NCBI GenBank assembly: GCA_024637035.1
Contig: JAGXFW010000012.1
Coordinates: 1 to 64,000 of the forward strand
DNA from: Actinomycetes bacterium
Lineage (GTDB): Bacteria; Actinomycetota; Thermoleophilia; RBG-16-64-13
Length of the DNA stretch: 64,000 nucleotides
Direction of reading: 5' to 3'
The notes beneath the pieces are model-generated. The model worked only from the letters and a program-made list of their open reading frames with translations. It did no database searches and was not told the origin of the DNA. A program made the position numbers and the translations under genes. How positions within the stretch are numbered: the stretch's first letter is position 1; the number at the start of each line of letters is the position of its first letter. Shown here in pieces: positions 1 through 8,127 of this stretch.

Positions 1-1007
1 ACTTTGCTGTCGCCCTAACCACCCGCTACCCAGCAGGGCAGATAGTAGAAGTCGCTCATCTCGGCTACGGAGGCGGAGATCATGGCGAGTTCAGGCGCGC
101 CCACCGGAGCTGTGGCGTACGTCATGTCGAAGGTGGTGGTGGAGCTGCCGTAGATGACGGGGGCGCCGACGGCGGTGGCTTGGGAGAGGACGATGGACGC
201 CAACACCTCGGCGTTGTGCGTCACCAGCGTGCCGGACATGCTTATGGGACTCGACGCTCCCGCCATGGCCATAGACACCATGTTGACCGCGATGCCGTGC
301 TTCGCGCCCCCCATGATCGCGTCGACCGCGCCCGTGTGGAGCTGCAGGGGGCTCGTGGGACAGATGGTGAGGGAGAAGAGCGGGCGCTCCCGCAGCTTGT
401 CCCGTCCTCCGGCCACCGCGGCACCCATCTCCACCAGCATCTCCACGTGTTCCGCGTTGTTCGCGCTCAGGTGGATGTGCTTGGTCGTGTTGCGGAAGCT
501 GGTGTCGAGCACGTAGATGTCGTGGGCGTGATCCGGCGCGTCGTTCGGCGCGAGGGCGCGCTCGTACGTGTCCATCATGTCCATGGCGTCGCAGAGCCGG
601 GCGCTGTCCGCCAGGTCTTGCAGGGTCGAGTCGCGCAGCTGGCCGGTCTCGTGGTCTACTACCTTGGTGCCCTCGCCGAAGTTGGTGTAGCCGACCACGC
701 GGCCGCCCATGAGGAAGTCGTGTTCCCCGTCGCGGGACGCGAGTAGGATCTTGCCGGGAGCCGACTCGATGGCGTCTTCGACCACGGAACGGGGGAAGCG
801 GACGGCGCCGGTCGCCCGGTCCACCGTGCATCCCGCCTGGTCGAGGACGTCGTGGGCCTCGTCGCCCGCGACTTTGACTCCCACCTCTTCCAGTATCTCC
901 AGGGTGGCCTCGTGGATGGCTTCTCGTCCGTGTTGACCGAGCATCTCGAAGCGTAGGTTCGGTACTCCGCCGGGGTCGTCGGTACGGGCCTTGGTCCTGA
1001 AGCTCAT
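1..1007 (-). CDS. mttB: Trimethylamine:corrinoid methyltransferase MttB (pyrrolysine type), 3' end off the window
   Basis: MttB moves a methyl group from trimethylamine to a corrinoid protein in the cytoplasm. The visible 330 residues show the MttB-superfamily fold signature (N-terminal ILEEVGVKV region, CPTSPLQL, then GAPVIYGSS, and SDFYYLPC before the active site). The frame meets TAG at codon 331 and continues GDSK to the window edge. In archaeal MttB the pyrrolysine is at about residue 334, and homologues lacking Pyl have an ordinary residue between a Gly-rich turn and a (T/G)DSK-like stretch. I therefore read TAG as Pyl, not stop. About 150 residues should lie beyond the left edge. The ATG overlaps the mtbB TGA (ATGA), so the two are translationally coupled. 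The alternative is a true nonsense mutation, unlikely because mtbB shows the same feature at its own Pyl site. Confidence 0.9.
15..17 (-). other. In-frame UAG of mttB, predicted pyrrolysine codon 331
   Basis: The TAG (plus-strand cta) sits at codon 331, close to the archaeal MttB Pyl position of about 334, after a GG turn and before GDSK. Only four full codons after it are inside the window, so readthrough length cannot be judged here. Confidence 0.82.
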
Positions 1008-2416
1008 GATCTACGCTCCTGGGCGCGTCGCCGGACCCGGTCGACGCAGTTGACCGGGATATCGAGCACCTCGGAGATACGCTCCTTGGCCTCCATGCCC
1101 TTCGGGTCGCCGGGGATCCCGAGGACCACCCCGAACCCGAGCTCCTCACGCAGCTCGCGCATGACCGCGGTGTCCGACAGGTCGTGCGTGCTGACTTTCA
1201 ACTTGTCCGCCACATACGTTTTGGCTTCCGAGATCCGCATCTTGCGTGTGAACTGCATACGAGCGACCAGATCTCCGGCCGTCCTCATGCCGCCCATCCC
1301 GGATACCACGCTGTGAGCGATCGGCATCCCAAAGGGGTCGCCTACGCCCAGCTATAACCCGTCGACCCGGGCTATCTCGACCATCGCCACGGAGGCGCGG
1401 CTCACTGCGTCGAGCGAAGGCGTGTCGAGCACGGGGATGCCCCCCACACCCATCCCCACGTTGGCGTGTACGGGGATGTTCGACGTCTCCACACAGGCTT
1501 TCACGAAGCACACCGCGCGGGCGAGGTTCCACGGCATCGAGCGGCGCGTGTTCGTGTTGACCACAGGGCCGAAGACATCGACGCCGGCCGCCTCCGCCAT
1601 GCGCACCTGATCGTTCGGGTACATGCCGGCCAGACGTTCGCCCTTGTAGGTGACGCTGCCGTGCATGCCGAGCACGAACTCCGAGGCCATGCCCATCTCG
1701 ATAGCGAGGTGGGGCACCTTGGACTTGAGCTCCTCGGCCGCTTTCAGGGCCGCCATGAAGTCGGCGTCGCCGGAGGCGCCCGAGGTGTCGAGGTTCATGA
1801 TGTCGAGGCCGGAGTCGGCCAGACGAGTGCCGACGAAGACGACGTCCCTCTGGGCATGGACGGCCGCCTCTTCCTGTGCCGCCAGCGCTTCCTTGATGCG
1901 CCCGGCGGGCAGGAGGTCGGCCGGGTTCCCGTATGGGCCGTCGGGGGCGAAATAGAGCCCGAGGTTGGTCATGGCCCCGTACATGAGGGGGTGCGTCGTG
2001 GCGACGAGCGCATTCTCCACGTAGGCTTGTTCCTGGGCGACGATCGGCTTGACGACCTTGTAGGAGTAGTCGATGTGGCCGAGCTCGATGGTGTCCTGGC
2101 CGAAGGCCCGCTCGTGCAATTGCAGCTCTTGGATGCGTCCGATCGCGAGGGCGAGGCCGCAGCTGCCCGCGTCGGCGTTGATGCGGTGGTCGCCGCCGTC
2201 CTGCGTGGAGATGACCTGGTTCCCCATCTGCACACCTACCACGCCGGCTTGATCGACGAAGAGGTCGACGAGGCGGTCGATCTCGTTGTCGTCGAGCGTC
2301 GGGATGTGCCCACGGTCGGCGGCGTCAGCCGCGCCTTCGATCAAATCACGTCGGATCTCATCCGCGGTCATGGCGATGAAACGGCCGTCGCCCGAACGTA
2401 CTTTGTAGGTCGACAT
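1004..2416 (-). CDS. mtbB: Dimethylamine:corrinoid methyltransferase MtbB with in-frame pyrrolysine codon
   Basis: MtbB demethylates dimethylamine onto its corrinoid protein. The ORF track splits the gene into a 354-residue ORF and a second ORF (1004-1327). They lie in the same frame, separated by TAG at 1352-1354 and a few codons. Read through, the product is 470 residues, matching the roughly 467-residue archaeal MtbB, with the special residue at 355 (archaeal Pyl is about 356). The sequence runs RVDGL-[TAG]-LGVGDPFGMP, then about 115 well-conserved residues to TGA. The start ATG has GGGGAGG 8 nt upstream. The gene is divergent from the 2602 operon; the shared 185-bp intergenic region carries a TetR-type operator. 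No corrinoid protein gene is adjacent on this side, so it may follow mttB outside the window. Confidence 0.93.
1352..1354 (-). other. In-frame UAG of mtbB, predicted pyrrolysine codon 355
   Basis: TAG (plus-strand cta) lies between GGG-TTA and CTG-GGC codons. Both sides are continuous MtbB sequence, and the total length is right only if UAG is read through. The codon before it, TTA, is uncommon in this GC-rich window. Confidence 0.9.
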
Positions 2417-2511
2417 CTAGCGGCCTCCCCTTTGCTCGTCTAGTATCGAGTCTTGTTTCATCGTACCCCCTTGTGCCTGAGAGAAGCGGCCCGGAGTACC
2501 GGGCTGGATTC

Positions 2512-2540
2512 TTGACAACGCCGGCGGCCAGGTATCTAAT
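2512..2540 (+). promoter_or_regulatory. Sigma70-type promoter of the catabolic operon
   Basis: TTGACA (2512-2517), a 17-bp spacer, then TCTAAT (2535-2540), near consensus at both boxes. Predicted transcription start is about 2547, inside operator site A, which suits steric repression by a TetR dimer. It reads toward the dehydrogenase gene at 2602. Confidence 0.7.
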
Positions 2541-2544
2541 GGTA

Positions 2545-2564
2545 CTGATTAATCGATCAATTAG
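2545..2564. promoter_or_regulatory. TetR-type operator, site A
   Basis: CTGATTAATCGATCAATTAG, an imperfect 20-bp palindrome with ATCGAT at the centre. Close relatives lie at 9198-9217 and 10076-10095. It sits between the divergent mtbB and dehydrogenase genes and over the predicted start of the plus-strand transcript, so it could control both directions. Confidence 0.72.
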
Positions 2565-2601
2565 CAATTAGTGACGACGTCCCCGGGGAGGCTCGCGCGA
2601 G

Positions 2602-3519
2602 ATGAGGATCGGCTACATCGGATTGGGCAACATCGGGAAATACCTCGCGGGGAGCTTGGTGCGAGAAGGGTTCGAGGTCACGGTGCACGACCTCAACAAG
2701 GACGCCGCCACCGACCTGCTCGCCGCGGGTGCGTCGTGGGCTTCGTCGCCGGCTGAGACGGCTGCGAGATGTGACACGGTCATCACGTGTCTCCCCTCGC
2801 CGGAAGCCGTCGCGGCGGTAGTCACCGGGGAGAACGGCGTCCTGGAAGGATGGGGCGGTCGGGGCGGCACCTGGATCGACATGAGCACGAACGACCCTCA
2901 CGAGCTGCAGCGCTTGGCCGCGATCGCATCCGAGCAGGGAGTAGCCTGCCTCGAGGCGCCGGTCACGGGCGGGGTGCACACCGCGGCGTCCGGCAACATC
3001 ACCGTCATGGTGGGTGGCGATGAAGCCGTCTACGAGACCCACCTGCCGGCCTTTCAGGCCATGGGTGGAAAAGTCTTCTATATAGGGGTGCTCGGCAAGG
3101 CCACCGTCATCAAGGTGATCACGAACATGTTGGCGTTCATCCATCTGTATGCGTCCGGCGAAGCCTTGATGCTGGCGAAGCGCGGCGGTATCGACTTAGG
3201 GTTGGCCTACGAAGTGATCAAGGCGAGCTCGGGAAACAGCTTCGTGCACGAGACCGAGAGCCAGCTGATCCTCAACGGCAGTTACAACATCAACTTCACC
3301 ATGGATCTGGCGCGCAAGGACCTGCACTTCGCGTACGAGATGGGCAGGGAGTTCGGCGTGCCGCTGGAACTCGCGGGCCTGGTGGAGCAGATCTTCGCCC
3401 GGGCGCGGGCGGAGTATGGGGGCGATGCGTTCTCGCCGATGGTGTGTAAGCTTCTCGAGGATGCCTGCGGCACCGATCTGCGGGCACCGGGGTTCCCCTG
3501 TGAATTGGAGCCGGTTTGA
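2602..3519 (+). CDS. 3-hydroxyisobutyrate dehydrogenase-family (beta-hydroxyacid) dehydrogenase
   Basis: NAD(P)-dependent oxidation of a beta-hydroxyacid, cytoplasmic. The N-terminal Rossmann fold starts with IGYIGLGNIGKYLAG, the family GxGxxG loop. The substrate loop EAPVTGGVHTAASGN (about 114-128) matches the family DAPVSGG-type motif, and the catalytic Lys lies in IKVITNML. At 305 residues it has the usual family length. First gene of a six-gene plus-strand operon. The ATG follows GGGGAGG by 11 nt and lies about 40 bp after operator site A. Family members act on 3-hydroxyisobutyrate, tartronate semialdehyde, threonate or similar acids; which one is not readable from sequence. With the FGGY kinase and KduD-like SDR nearby, a polyhydroxylated acid is plausible. 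Confidence 0.85.
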   Translation: MRIGYIGLGNIGKYLAGSLVREGFEVTVHDLNKDAATDLLAAGASWASSPAETAARCDTVITCLPSPEAVAAVVTGENGVLEGWGGRGGTWIDMSTNDPHELQRLAAIASEQGVACLEAPVTGGVHTAASGNITVMVGGDEAVYETHLPAFQAMGGKVFYIGVLGKATVIKVITNMLAFIHLYASGEALMLAKRGGIDLGLAYEVIKASSGNSFVHETESQLILNGSYNINFTMDLARKDLHFAYEMGREFGVPLELAGLVEQIFARARAEYGGDAFSPMVCKLLEDACGTDLRAPGFPCELEPV

Positions 3520-3542
3520 GCGGGAGCGAAGAGACGGCTGCC

Positions 3543-4319
3543 ATGCACATCGGTGATTTCACGATGGACTTCTTCTCCTTGCGGGGCAGGAACGCCATCG
3601 TGACGGGCGGTAACACGGGGTTGGGCCAGGCCTTTGCCCTGGCGCTGGCCAAGAGCGGCGCCAACGTCCTGGTTCCCAGTATCATCGACGACGACGGCTC
3701 CACCAAACAGATGATCGAGGCGGAAGGCGTGCGCTACGAGTTCATGAAGGCCGACATCACCGCGCCGGGCGCCCCCGCACAGATCGTCGATGCCTGCGTG
3801 GAGAGGTTCGGTTCCATCGACATCCTCGTCAATAGCGCGGGCGTCTGCCCGATGGCAGAAGTCCTCGAGTTCGGCCGCGAGCAGTGGGACGCCACGGTAG
3901 CGGTGAACCTGACCGCCGCCTTCGAGATGAGCTACGAAGCGGCGAAGCGCATGATCCCTCAGCGTGCCGGCAAGATCATCAACATCTGCTCGCTCTTCTC
4001 GTACCTCGGCGGGAGGTGGTCGTCGGCCTACGCTGCCACCAAGCACGGGCTCGCCGGCTTCACCAAGGCATACTGCGACGAACTCGCCGAGCACAACGTC
4101 CAGGTGAACGGCATCGCACCCGGGTACTTCGCCACCGAGATCACTACGAAGACGCGAAGCGATCCGGAAACCAACAAGCGCGTGCTCGACCACATCCCGA
4201 CGGAACGCTGGGGCGAACCTCTCGACCTCATGGGCGCCGTCGTGTTCCTGGCGAGCCGTGCCTCAGACTATGTAAACGGCCACGTCATGGTGGTCGACGG
4301 CGGCTACCTGGTCCGCTAG
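3543..4319 (+). CDS. Short-chain dehydrogenase/reductase, KduD-like
   Basis: NAD(P)-dependent alcohol/ketone oxidoreductase of the classical SDR type, 258 residues. TGGNTGLGQ is the cofactor loop, NSAGV the NNAG equivalent, and catalytic Ser (ICSLFS) and YAATK are present. The end DYVNGHVMVVDGGYLVR resembles 2-dehydro-3-deoxy-D-gluconate 5-dehydrogenase (KduD) more than generic SDRs. The ORF track begins at a TTG (3516) overlapping the previous stop. I prefer ATG 3543 because homologues begin about 10 residues before the fold; ATG 3564 is also possible. It follows the dehydrogenase directly and precedes the kinase by 20 bp. Its substrate is probably a sugar acid or related ketol, but this is inference. 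Confidence 0.8.
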   Translation: MHIGDFTMDFFSLRGRNAIVTGGNTGLGQAFALALAKSGANVLVPSIIDDDGSTKQMIEAEGVRYEFMKADITAPGAPAQIVDACVERFGSIDILVNSAGVCPMAEVLEFGREQWDATVAVNLTAAFEMSYEAAKRMIPQRAGKIINICSLFSYLGGRWSSAYAATKHGLAGFTKAYCDELAEHNVQVNGIAPGYFATEITTKTRSDPETNKRVLDHIPTERWGEPLDLMGAVVFLASRASDYVNGHVMVVDGGYLVR

Positions 4320-4339
4320 GGCGGGGAAGCGGGAACTCG

Positions 4340-5776
4340 ATGTCGGGAAAGTACATCATCGGTGTGGACGGTGGATCCCAGAGCTCGAAGGTGGCCGTCT
4401 ACGACCTGGAGGGGAACGTCGTCTGCGAGGGTAGGCAGGCGCTGCGTCCTGTCAGTCGCCCGCGGAATGGGTTCGTAGAGCACCCCGACGACGATCTGTG
4501 GGATTCGATCGCCGCCGCCAGCCGTCAGGCCATGGCGAAGTTCCCGGGCGACCCGGGTGACATCATCGGGGTCGGCTTGTGCACGATCAGGTGTGAACGG
4601 GCCTTCCTCCGGGATGATGGGTCGTTGGCTTCTCCGGTGATGAGTTGGATGGACACACGGGCTTACCAGCCGTACGTGCACGACAACCCGGCCGTCGCCT
4701 ACGTCACGACGTCCTCGGGGTATCTCACCCATCGCTTCACCGGTCGGTTCGTGGACACCGCCGCCAACAACATCGAAGGACAGTGGCCGGTCGATTCCGA
4801 TACCTGGCAGTGGAGCGAGGATCCTGCCGTCCTGGCGCAATGGAACATCCCCCGCGAGATGCTCTTCGATCTCCAGATGCCGGGCACCGTCTTGGGTCAC
4901 GTCACCCGGGAAGCCGCTGAGGCGGCGGGGATACCGCAGGGGATACCGGTGGTCGCCACCGCCAACGACAAGGCGGTCGAAGCCCTGGCTGCAGGTTCGC
5001 TCGCCGAGAGCACGGCGCTCGTCTCCCTGGGCACTTACATCGCCGCGATGGTCCTCGGGAGAGAGAACGTCCGCGCACCGAGCCATTTCTGGACGAACTT
5101 CGCCTGCGTCCCCGGGGCCTACCTCTACGAAAGCAACGGCATACGTCGGGGCATGTGGACTATCAGTTGGTTCAAGGACCTTCTGGGCGAAGGAGTCACG
5201 AGGCCGGCGGAGTCCCTCGGGCTCACCGCCGAGCAATACCTCGAGAGCGAGGCATCGGAGGTCCCCGCGGGCAGCGAGGGTCTCATGACCATCCCCGACT
5301 GGCTCGCTCCCTCGAACCAACCTTTCCGCAAGGGTGTGATGATCGGTTTCGATGCTCGGCACACGAGGGCTCATGTCTATCGCTCGATCCTGGAAGCCAT
5401 AGCGCTGACCATGAAGAACCGGGTGGACGCGATGTGCGAGGAACTCGGCATCGCCCTCGATTCGATCGTCCTCTCGGGCGGCGGGTCCGAGAGCCCCTTG
5501 TTCATGCGCATCTTCGCCGACGTGTTCGGCATCCCCTCGTCGCGCAGTGTGGGTGGCGGTGGGGCCGGCCTCGGATCGGCGATGTGCGTGGCGGTGGCGA
5601 CGGGCGTCTATCCCGACTTCGTGACCGCCGTGGCCCGGATGACGAAGAACCGCGAGTTCTTCGCGCCGGACTCAGCGAACGTCGACGTCTATCGGCGCAC
5701 GAATGACGAGGTCTACAAGATCATTCCTGAGGTCACGGATGAGATCCTCAAGCGGTCATATCCGATCTTCCAATGA
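4340..5776 (+). CDS. FGGY-family carbohydrate kinase
   Basis: ATP-dependent phosphorylation of a sugar, polyol or similar substrate. 478 residues with both actin-like halves: the N-terminal phosphate loop VDGGSQSSK, the second-half SLGTYIAAM and the ATP-binding LSGGGSESPLFMRIFADVFG. The ORF track extends upstream to 3884, but that part is a shadow of the SDR gene in another frame. The ATG at 4340 starts the conserved domain and has a GGGGAAGCGGG purine stretch before it. Located between SDR and FAD oxidase genes in one operon. Closest overall style is the xylulose/erythritol/autoinducer-2 kinase group; substrate not assignable. Confidence 0.85.
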   Translation: MSGKYIIGVDGGSQSSKVAVYDLEGNVVCEGRQALRPVSRPRNGFVEHPDDDLWDSIAAASRQAMAKFPGDPGDIIGVGLCTIRCERAFLRDDGSLASPVMSWMDTRAYQPYVHDNPAVAYVTTSSGYLTHRFTGRFVDTAANNIEGQWPVDSDTWQWSEDPAVLAQWNIPREMLFDLQMPGTVLGHVTREAAEAAGIPQGIPVVATANDKAVEALAAGSLAESTALVSLGTYIAAMVLGRENVRAPSHFWTNFACVPGAYLYESNGIRRGMWTISWFKDLLGEGVTRPAESLGLTAEQYLESEASEVPAGSEGLMTIPDWLAPSNQPFRKGVMIGFDARHTRAHVYRSILEAIALTMKNRVDAMCEELGIALDSIVLSGGGSESPLFMRIFADVFGIPSSRSVGGGGAGLGSAMCVAVATGVYPDFVTAVARMTKNREFFAPDSANVDVYRRTNDEVYKIIPEVTDEILKRSYPIFQ

Positions 5777-5809
5777 TGCCATCCGCAATGCGAATACGGG
5801 GGAACAGTC

Positions 5810-7252
5810 GTGAGCCTTAGGAGAGCGACCATCGTCGAGGGCCTGCAGCACATCCTGGGAGCCGATTCGGTGGTCACCGACGAGCGGATCCTCAAGGAGA
5901 GCAGCATCGACCGCTTTCGGATGTTCGAGGATATCCACGGTGTCTACACGCAGCCGATCCCGGCGGCGGTGGCCATGGCTCGGAGCACCGAGCAGGTTGC
6001 CGGTGTGCTGCGCTTCGCCAACGAACACGGCATCAACGTGGTGGCTCGGACGGGCCGCACGGCCACAGAGGGCGGTCTCGAGACCGCGGTGCCCGACTCG
6101 GTCGTGCTCGACGGCTCGGGCATGAACCAGATACTTGCGATCGACGCATACAACATGCAGGCCACCTGCCAGTGCGGTGTACCGCTCCAGGTCTTGGAAG
6201 ACCGGGTGCGCGAGCATGGGCTCACGACGGGTCACTCGCCCCAGTCGAAGCCGCTGGCGCACATGGGTGGCCTCACGGCCACGCGCAGCATCGGGCAGCT
6301 CTCCACCCTCTATGGTGGGATCGAGGACATGATCGTCGGCCTGGAGGCCGTGTTCCCGGACGGCACCGTCACCCGCATCAAGAACGTGCCCCGCCGAGCG
6401 GTGGGCCCCGACATCCGCCACGTGATCATCGGCAACGAGGGGACTCTCTGCTACATCACCGAGGTGACGGTGAAGCTCTTCCCCTACCTGCCCGAGAACA
6501 ACATCTTCCTGGGCTACACGGTGGATACGATGAAGACCGGGTTCGAGGTGCTCCGCGAGGTGATGGTGAACGGCTACCGGCCCTCGGTGGCGCGTCTCTA
6601 CGATCCCGCCGACGGTGCTTATCACTTCGCCCACTTCGTCCCCGAAGGACTGAGCGTGCTGATCTTCGTAGCCGAAGGCCCCGCGGGCATCGCCAAGGCC
6701 ACGGCCGAGGGCATCGAGGCGATCGTCGCGCAGCACCCGGAGTGCCGGCAGGTGGAGAGCAGGTACATCAGCACGTGGTTCGCCGATCTGAACTGGGGTC
6801 CGGACAAGATCGCCCGCGAGCGTGAGGACATCCTGCAGACGGGCAACATCAATCGCACCACCGAGGTCTCCGGCGATTGGGGCTGCATCAACGACATCTA
6901 CGAGAACGCCCTGCGCCGTATCATCGAAGAGATACCGGACATCACCATGGCCGGCGGACATTCCTCCCACAGCTACATAAACGGCACGAACATGTACTTC
7001 AACTACTTCTACAACGTTGTGGACTGCGGGCCGGAGGAGGAGGTCACCAAGTACCACACTCCCATCAACCGCATCATCTGCGAGGAGACCCTCCGCTATG
7101 GTGGCGCCATCGTGCATCACCACGGTTTGGGCAAGGCGCGCACGCCGTGGGTGAGGGATGAATACGGCTCCTCCTACTACATCCTGGAGGGTTTGAAACG
7201 TGCTTTCGATCCTAAGGGCATCATGAACAAGGGGACGATCATCCCCGCATGA
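5810..7252 (+). CDS. FAD-linked oxidase of the VAO/PCMH family (AGPS/GlcD-like)
   Basis: Flavin-dependent dehydrogenase, 480 residues, GTG start. The N-terminal PCMH FAD-binding half includes VARTGRTATEGG, GHSPQSKPLAHMGG, YGGIEDMIVGLE and GNEGTLCYITEV. The C-terminal half ends with VHHHGLGKARTPW, the HHHG-type motif of alkyldihydroxyacetone-phosphate synthase and D-lactate/glycolate oxidase relatives, and FDPKGIMNKG, a common family terminus. The gene overlaps etfB by ATGA, so its electrons very likely go to EtfAB, as in LDH-Etf complexes. Substrate is probably a 2-hydroxyacid or related alcohol (inference). Confidence 0.85.
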   Translation: MSLRRATIVEGLQHILGADSVVTDERILKESSIDRFRMFEDIHGVYTQPIPAAVAMARSTEQVAGVLRFANEHGINVVARTGRTATEGGLETAVPDSVVLDGSGMNQILAIDAYNMQATCQCGVPLQVLEDRVREHGLTTGHSPQSKPLAHMGGLTATRSIGQLSTLYGGIEDMIVGLEAVFPDGTVTRIKNVPRRAVGPDIRHVIIGNEGTLCYITEVTVKLFPYLPENNIFLGYTVDTMKTGFEVLREVMVNGYRPSVARLYDPADGAYHFAHFVPEGLSVLIFVAEGPAGIAKATAEGIEAIVAQHPECRQVESRYISTWFADLNWGPDKIAREREDILQTGNINRTTEVSGDWGCINDIYENALRRIIEEIPDITMAGGHSSHSYINGTNMYFNYFYNVVDCGPEEEVTKYHTPINRIICEETLRYGGAIVHHHGLGKARTPWVRDEYGSSYYILEGLKRAFDPKGIMNKGTIIPA

Positions 7253-8127
7253 ACGCCGTGAGGATCCTGGTGTGTTTCAAGGTGACGCCCGACTACGAGG
7301 CGCTCCGTGAAGCGGACTGGGTGGCGGGAGAGGGCGGTGGCGCCCACGGCTCCGGCGCCGCGGGGGGCGGCACGGGGGCCGCGAGCAGGGTCGAGACCCG
7401 CTACGTGCCGCGCATTCTCGATTGCTTCGACGAGAGCGCTCTAGAGATGGCCCTGCGCATGCGCGAGGCGGCGGCCGGCGGCACCGTGCCTGTGGAACTC
7501 GGCGCTATCTCGATTGGCGGCAAGGAGGTCGAGCGACACCTGAAGACGCTCCAGGCCCTAGGCTACGAGCGGGTGACGCGGGTGGACACGGATGCCGACC
7601 TGGATTTCGCGCCGACCGTGACCGCCTCGATCATCGCGCGATACGTAGAAAACACGAACAACACCGATCTGCTGATGCTCGGGTGGCGCAGCGGTCCCCA
7701 CGACGGAGGGACGGTACCCTTTCTGGTCGCTGAAGAGTTGGGGTGGCCGTGCTTGACGCAGGTGACCGAGGTCGTGGTGCTGAGCAGCGACCGCGTGCGC
7801 GTGGCCCACGTGGTCGATGACGGCGTCCTGCGTGTGACAGTGCGGCTTCCCTGCGTGTTGGGCGTGGGGAATGCGGTGGTCGCGCGCCTCCGAGTGCCCA
7901 CTCTGACCGACCGCCTCGCCCAAAGAGGGGCGCCGGTCGAACGTGTCCAGGGCGGCGATCTCGGTATCGATGTGGCGGCGGAACTCGCACGCGAAGCCAG
8001 TGTCCTGGCGGATCTCGAGGTGATCCGGCGCGACAGGCCGGGGGTCATCGTCGGCGGGGAGTCGCCGCGCGAGAAGGCGCAGACCCTGTTCGATTCGTGC
8101 CTGAAGAGCATGATCGAGAAGCTGTGA
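7249..8127 (+). CDS. etfB: Electron transfer flavoprotein beta subunit
   Basis: The small ETF subunit binds AMP or a second FAD and contacts the dehydrogenase. VRILVCFKVTPDYE opens the typical fold, and the SIGGKEVERHLKTLQALGYERVTRVD and EELGWPCLTQV regions match the family. At 292 residues it is longer than the usual 250-260: a Gly/Ala-rich insert (GEGGGAHGSGAAGGG) lies at about 26-45 where most EtfB have a short loop. Start overlaps the oxidase stop, and its own TGA overlaps the etfA GTG, giving a tight oxidase-etfB-etfA unit. Confidence 0.88.
   Translation: MNAVRILVCFKVTPDYEALREADWVAGEGGGAHGSGAAGGGTGAASRVETRYVPRILDCFDESALEMALRMREAAAGGTVPVELGAISIGGKEVERHLKTLQALGYERVTRVDTDADLDFAPTVTASIIARYVENTNNTDLLMLGWRSGPHDGGTVPFLVAEELGWPCLTQVTEVVVLSSDRVRVAHVVDDGVLRVTVRLPCVLGVGNAVVARLRVPTLTDRLAQRGAPVERVQGGDLGIDVAAELAREASVLADLEVIRRDRPGVIVGGESPREKAQTLFDSCLKSMIEKL

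Noticed and set aside
91-1149. Long overlapping ORF antisense or out of frame to mttB/mtbB
   Set aside because: Arg/Gly/Pro-rich composition typical of shadow frames in GC-rich DNA.
3884-4339. N-terminal extension of the kinase ORF
   Set aside because: It is a shadow of the SDR gene in another frame; the FGGY domain starts at ATG 4340.
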